A DNA stretch of 39,939 nucleotides from positions 1 to 39,939 of the forward strand of contig CAYXVB010000008.1 in NCBI GenBank assembly GCA_964467785.1, given 5' to 3'. Below the pieces are notes generated by a model that made no database searches, was not told the origin of the DNA, and worked only from the letters and a program-made list of their open reading frames with translations. The first letter of the stretch is position 1. Every line of letters begins with the position of its first letter. Below are positions 36,016 to 39,939 of the stretch, piece after piece. Both the position numbers and the translations under genes were made by a program. Source of the DNA: CAYXVB01 sp964467785. Lineage in GTDB: Bacteria > Bdellovibrionota > UBA1018.

Positions 36016-36041
36016 GGATCCAATTAGTTTACCATGAAGCT

Positions 36042-36839
36042 GTGACTGGCATCGCCATCTTTCCCAGCGCTTTCCGGTTTGCGCACGAGTGCGCACTCAC
36101 GCTGCGGATTCAACATTGGGCATACCTGCTCGGGATTGCGTTTCTCGCTTTGTGGCATCACTCCGGACCCGTCAACGTGGGTAAGGCCGCCAACGCGATC
36201 GTCTTTTGCGGCATCTACCTCTGCTCCGGCTATATGCTGAACAACTGGCATGACCGTGACGAGGACCTTGAGGCAAAAAATCGTTTCAAAGTTTGGTCCG
36301 AACGCGCGTCTCTCCAAGTGACCTGGGCGCTTCACGCGGGTCTCGCGGTCCTTGCCATTCTGAATCAGATCGGCATCGAGACCCTCTGTGTTTTTGGCCT
36401 TAACTACGTTTATTCGGTCAGGCCGCTCCGGCTCAAGCGGTTCCTCCCGGCCGCTCTGGTCTGCAATGGGGTTTTTTTTGCGTTTCTCTACTACGCGTCG
36501 GCCAAGATCGTGGCGAATCAAGTGAGTCCGGAGGCCTATTACTTCGTCGGCTATGTCTTTCTTTTTTTCCTGCCGCTTCAGTACGTGCACTTCCTCGAAC
36601 ATCTGGAGGAATCCGGGAGCCGGGCGGGAATCTGGCCGAGACTGGGGTTAGTCGCGTTTCTCGCCGTGCCGTGCATCTACACCGCGATTCCCGACCTGGG
36701 TTCTCTGCATCGCTTCCATGTCGGAACCGTGGCGTTCAGCTTTGCGGCGCTGATCGCGGTGCTGGCATTGCGCTCGGCGAGCGTCGCCAGGGTCGCCGTC
36801 AGACTTCTGGGGTTGCTCTTGGGATTTGTCCTGATCTGA
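36042..36839 (+). CDS. UbiA-family prenyltransferase-like membrane protein
   Basis: 265 residues, GTG start, about eight membrane helices. YMLNNWHDRDEDLEAKNRF resembles the first aspartate-rich motif of UbiA enzymes (N-D-x-x-D-x-x-x-D), and LNYVYSVRPLRLKRF is the following Y-S-x-P-x-R-x-K motif. The second acidic motif is weak (FLEHLEESG), so the enzyme may use an unusual acceptor or be diverged. UbiA proteins attach prenyl chains to aromatic rings, haem or sugar phosphates, as in the decaprenylphosphoryl-ribose pathway that feeds GT-C enzymes. It is divergent from a GT-C gene 26 bases away, so a prenyl-sugar donor role is an attractive inference. Confidence 0.7.
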   Translation: MTGIAIFPSAFRFAHECALTLRIQHWAYLLGIAFLALWHHSGPVNVGKAANAIVFCGIYLCSGYMLNNWHDRDEDLEAKNRFKVWSERASLQVTWALHAGLAVLAILNQIGIETLCVFGLNYVYSVRPLRLKRFLPAALVCNGVFFAFLYYASAKIVANQVSPEAYYFVGYVFLFFLPLQYVHFLEHLEESGSRAGIWPRLGLVAFLAVPCIYTAIPDLGSLHRFHVGTVAFSFAALIAVLALRSASVARVAVRLLGLLLGFVLI

Positions 36840-36938
36840 GTGGATCGGATCAGTGCTTGCGCCGCGCGGCGTGGCGGCGGGGAGTTCTGAAGCCGCATGC
36901 CTGTTGAAGATCCCCGGATTTCATGACAAGTTGCCGAA

Positions 36939-37865
36939 ATGACGGCGAAGAAAGACGTGATCACCTTTCAGGAAGTGATCCTGCGGCTGCAGGAGTTTTG
37001 GAGCAAGCAGGGCTGCGCGATTCTCCAGCCCTATGACATCGAAGTCGGCGCGGGGACTTTTCATACCGCGACTTTTTTGCGCGCTATCGGCCCCGAGCCC
37101 TGGAAGGCCGCGTACGTCCAGCCATCGCGTCGTCCCAAAGACGGGCGCTACGGCGAAAACCCCAACCGCATGCAGCACTACTACCAGTATCAAGTGGTGC
37201 TCAAGCCCTCACCGCCGAATATCCAGGATCTGTACATTGAATCGCTGCGCGCGCTCGGCATCGACACCTCCGAACATGATATCCGCTTTGTCGAGGACAA
37301 CTGGGAATCGCCGACCCTCGGCGCCTGGGGCCTCGGGTGGGAAGTCTGGCTCGACGGCATGGAAGTCACCCAGTTCACGTATTTTCAGGAAGTGGGCTCT
37401 CTGACCTGCAAACCCGTCCTGGGCGAGATCACCTACGGCGCCGAACGCCTGGCGATGTATCTCCAGGGCGTCGAAAACGTCTTTGATCTCGTCTGGGCCC
37501 GCTCCGGCGATCTGACGATCACTTACGGCGACGTTTTTCATCAGAACGAAGTCGAGCAGTCCAAGTACAACTTCGAGCATTCCAATGCCGAGATGCTTTT
37601 CCGGCATTTCAATGAGTACGAAGCCGAAGCCAAGCGGCTCATGGAGCTCAAACTCGCCCTCCCCGCGTATGAGATGATCATGAAGTGTTCGCATACTTTC
37701 AATATGCTCGACGCCCGCGGCGCCATCTCGGTCACCGAGCGCGCCGCCTACATCGGCCGCGTCCGCACGCTCGCCCGCGCCGTCGCCCAGTCCTATTATG
37801 AATCGCGCGAAGCCCTCGGCTTCCCGATGGTCCGCCCCGTGGTCGGAAAGGAAGGTGCAAAATGA
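36939..37865 (+). CDS. glyQ: Glycine--tRNA ligase alpha subunit
   Basis: 308 residues, standard size. TFQEVILRLQEFWSKQGC, QPYDIEVGAGTFHTATFLR, YVQPSRRPKDGRYGENPNR and WEVWLDGMEVTQFTYFQ are the class II catalytic-core segments of GlyQ. It binds ATP and glycine in the alpha2-beta2 enzyme. Its stop overlaps the glyS start as ATGA, giving coupled translation. Confidence 0.98.
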   Translation: MTAKKDVITFQEVILRLQEFWSKQGCAILQPYDIEVGAGTFHTATFLRAIGPEPWKAAYVQPSRRPKDGRYGENPNRMQHYYQYQVVLKPSPPNIQDLYIESLRALGIDTSEHDIRFVEDNWESPTLGAWGLGWEVWLDGMEVTQFTYFQEVGSLTCKPVLGEITYGAERLAMYLQGVENVFDLVWARSGDLTITYGDVFHQNEVEQSKYNFEHSNAEMLFRHFNEYEAEAKRLMELKLALPAYEMIMKCSHTFNMLDARGAISVTERAAYIGRVRTLARAVAQSYYESREALGFPMVRPVVGKEGAK

Positions 37866-39939
37866 GCACGAAAGCCAACCTTCTGGTCGAGCTTCTTACC
37901 GAAGAGCTCCCGCCCAAGGCGCTGGCGCGTCTCGCGGAGAGCTTTGCCGCCGGAGTCCACGCCGGGCTGGTCTCCCGCTCGCTCGCGCCCGCCACGACGG
38001 CTCCGCAGTGGTTTGCCACTCCGAGGCGCTTGGTTGTCCGCGTGCTTGAAGCGCAGACGCAGGCCCCGGACATGACGGTCCAGCAAAAGATCATGCCGGT
38101 TCCGGTCGCGCTCGACGCCTCCGGCAAGCCCACGCCCGCGCTCCTCAAAAAGCTCGAGGCGATGCAGATCCCGGTGAGCGAGGTCGCCCAGTTCGAAAAG
38201 CGTCCCGACGGCAAGTCCGAGACTTTTTACTACCAGGCTTCGGTCAAAGGCGCGAAGCTCGACGACGTGCTCTCGGGCATTGTCGCTGAGGCGCTCAAAA
38301 AGCTGCCTATTCCCAAGGTCATGCGTTGGGGCGACACGGATCACCAGTTCGTCCGTCCGGTCCATGGCCTCGTTCTGCTCCACGGCGACCGCGTGGTGTC
38401 GGGCGAGGTTCTCGGTCAGCGCTCCGGCCGCGTGACCCGCGGCCATCGCTTTCTCTCCAAGGACGAGATATCGATTCCGAGCGCCGACGCCTACTTTGAT
38501 CTGATGGAAAAACAGGGCAAGGTCGTCGTGTGCTTCACGACCCGCCGCAATCGGATCCAGGAGCAGCTCGACGCGCGCGCCTCCGAGCTTCGCGCTCGGA
38601 TCAATCCGTCCGAAGGCCTCTTGGACGAGGTGACCTCGCTGGTCGAATGGCCGGTGGTCTACGTCAGCGAGTTCGAATCCGAGTACCTCGAAGTGCCGCA
38701 AGAGTGCCTGATCCTGACGATGCAGCAGAATCAGAAGTACTTTCCGCTGCTCGACGCCAAGGGCAAGCTCCTCAACAAGTTCCTGATCGTCTCCAACATG
38801 GAGGTCCCCAAGGAAAAGGGACCGCGCCACATCGTCGAGGGCAATGCCCGCGTGGTGCGGCCCCGGCTCTCGGATGCGCGGTTCTTCTTCAATCAGGACC
38901 GCAAGGTCAAGCTCGCTACCCGACTCGAAAAGCTGGGCAGCGTAGTTTATTACAAGCAGCTCGGCACGCAGCTCCAGCGCGTGGAGCGCCTCGAAGCGCT
39001 GGCCCGCAAGATCGCGGATCGCCTCAGCGCCAATACGATCCAGGCTGCGCGCGCGGCTCGGCTCGCCAAGGCGGACCTCGTCACCGACATGGTGGGCGAG
39101 TTCCCCGAGCTTCAGGGCATCATGGGTCGCTACTACGCGCTCCACGACGACGAGGACCGGGAGGTGGCCGACGCCATCCAGTCGCATTATCAGCCGCGTT
39201 TTGCCGGCGACGCGATTCCCCAGGGAGCGATTGCCGCAGCCGTCGCGCTCGCGGACAAGCTCGATGCGATGGTCGGTTTCTTTGGCATCGGACAGATCCC
39301 GACTGGCGACAAGGATCCATTCGGCCTGCGCCGCGCGGCGCTGGGCGTCCTGCGTATCCTGATCGAGACGCCGCTGCCGCTCAAGCTTGACGAGCTGATC
39401 GACGACGCAGCCAAAGGGTTCGCGCCGGGCGTGCTCGGCAAGGACTTCGAAGGCGCGCTCTACGATTTCGTCCTGGATCGTCTTCGCGGTTATCTTCGTG
39501 AGGCCGGCCATGCGGCCGACGCGATCGAGTCGGTCCTCGCGCAAAAGCCCGCGCGAATGGACCAGATCCCATCGAAACTCGATGCGGTCCGCTCGTTCCA
39601 GAAGTTGCCGGAGGCCCAGGCCCTGGCCGCCGCGAATAAGCGCATCGGCAACATCCTCAAGAAGGCGCAAGACACGGCCGGCGTCGTGGGTAAGCCCGAT
39701 CCCAAACTCCTCAAGGAAGAAGCCGAAAAGGCCCTCTTTGAACGGGTGCTCGCGCTCGAGCCGGTGGTCAAGGCCAACGTGCAGGGAGGAGATTACTCCA
39801 AGGCGCTCCTTGCGCTTGCCGGCATGCGCGCCGAGGTCGATCACTTCTTTGACAAGGTGGTCGTGATGGCCGAGGACGCCCAGCTTCGGGCCAACCGTCT
39901 GGGCCTGCTCAAGACTCTTTACGAGCAGCTCAACGCGGT
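37862..39939 (+). CDS. glyS: Glycine--tRNA ligase beta subunit, 3' partial
   Basis: 692 complete codons are visible and the frame runs off the right edge; the beta subunit is usually about 690-700 residues, so little is missing. ANLLVELLTEELPPKAL at the start, FVRPVHGLVLLHGD, GHRFLS, LTMQQNQKYFPL, DARFFFNQDRK and ADLVTDMVGEFPELQGIMGRYY are classical GlyS motifs; GDKDPFGLRRAALG marks the HD-like domain. The subunit binds tRNA-Gly and completes the synthetase. ATG overlaps the glyQ stop. Confidence 0.98.
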   Translation, partial: MSTKANLLVELLTEELPPKALARLAESFAAGVHAGLVSRSLAPATTAPQWFATPRRLVVRVLEAQTQAPDMTVQQKIMPVPVALDASGKPTPALLKKLEAMQIPVSEVAQFEKRPDGKSETFYYQASVKGAKLDDVLSGIVAEALKKLPIPKVMRWGDTDHQFVRPVHGLVLLHGDRVVSGEVLGQRSGRVTRGHRFLSKDEISIPSADAYFDLMEKQGKVVVCFTTRRNRIQEQLDARASELRARINPSEGLLDEVTSLVEWPVVYVSEFESEYLEVPQECLILTMQQNQKYFPLLDAKGKLLNKFLIVSNMEVPKEKGPRHIVEGNARVVRPRLSDARFFFNQDRKVKLATRLEKLGSVVYYKQLGTQLQRVERLEALARKIADRLSANTIQAARAARLAKADLVTDMVGEFPELQGIMGRYYALHDDEDREVADAIQSHYQPRFAGDAIPQGAIAAAVALADKLDAMVGFFGIGQIPTGDKDPFGLRRAALGVLRILIETPLPLKLDELIDDAAKGFAPGVLGKDFEGALYDFVLDRLRGYLREAGHAADAIESVLAQKPARMDQIPSKLDAVRSFQKLPEAQALAAANKRIGNILKKAQDTAGVVGKPDPKLLKEEAEKALFERVLALEPVVKANVQGGDYSKALLALAGMRAEVDHFFDKVVVMAEDAQLRANRLGLLKTLYEQLNA

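Noticed and set aside
37796..39844. Open frame of 682 codons on the minus strand
   Set aside because: Lies wholly opposite glyS (and the glyQ end), which are unmistakable; long antisense frames are common in GC-rich genes.

Overview
This 39.9 kb window looks like a chromosomal segment of a Bdellovibrionota-type (Bdellovibrio/Oligoflexia-like) bacterium. The pointers are a TIGR02147-family protein, a secreted HHEFAGL-type protein of a kind I associate with that group, many exported proteins of unknown role, and a Gram-negative-type glyQ-glyS pair. Most of the window is visibly GC-rich. The left-hand operon (about 2-5.8 kb), the RCC1 gene and the 32-33.5 kb gene look less GC-rich by eye. I see no rRNA, tRNA, CRISPR array, transposase or phage gene. 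A run of exactly 100 N (31542-31641) is an assembly gap inside a hexanucleotide repeat.

Layout. 2-1963: the 3' part of a phosphoesterase-like protein. 2026-5796 (minus): a three-gene operon of exported proteins (N-acyltransferase-like, glycerol-1-phosphate-dehydrogenase-like, permuted papain-like). 5949-6380 (minus): leader RNA copy 1 with a 29-codon peptide gene. 6590-9030 (plus): a tandemly duplicated two-gene unit (small anchored protein plus HTTM-like membrane protein). 9019-15904: surface-glycan or lipid-type genes (GT-C transferase, GT-B transferase, methyltransferase, JmjC/cupin_8 oxygenase, B12-type radical SAM). 15877-18112 (minus): an MBOAT-like protein and a CitE-like lyase. 18224-23026 (minus): a compact dlt-like acylation operon of carrier protein, SDR, AMP-forming ligase, MBOAT and SGNH partner. 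23078-23486 (minus): leader RNA copy 2. 23534-26599: a lipoprotein with 14 RCC1 repeats. 26604-28532: kup. 28758-31831: ppdK with a Lys/Ser-rich N-terminal extension across the gap. 32063-34550: a secreted protein and a divergent TIGR02147 protein. 34486-36839: a GT-C transferase and a UbiA-like protein. 36939-39939: glyQ and glyS, the latter cut by the right edge.

The most unusual object is the leader element found twice, each time on the minus strand ahead of an operon with acyl-transfer genes. Each copy has a shared promoter-region box 55-56 bases upstream of a start codon, a strong Shine-Dalgarno sequence, a 29- or 31-codon ORF ending in E-T-G-P-P-K-x-Q-stop, an 80-base two-hairpin RNA beginning at the base after the stop codon, and then an intrinsic terminator. 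The two 80-base cores align without gaps. They differ by compensatory and wobble changes in the stems, and the peptide C-terminus differs mainly by synonymous changes, so both RNA structure and peptide appear to be under selection. I infer a transcription-attenuation leader in which a ribosome slowed at the Pro-Pro motif or stop codon changes folding of the adjacent RNA. I do not recognise it as a described family.

The downstream operon at 18224-23026 has all the parts of a D-alanylation (Dlt)-type pathway: activation by the ligase, loading on the carrier, transfer across the membrane by MBOAT, and hand-over by an SGNH protein. It adds a reductase (SDR), which suggests that an acyl or hydroxyacyl group is made and attached to an exported polymer. 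The substrate cannot be read from sequence.
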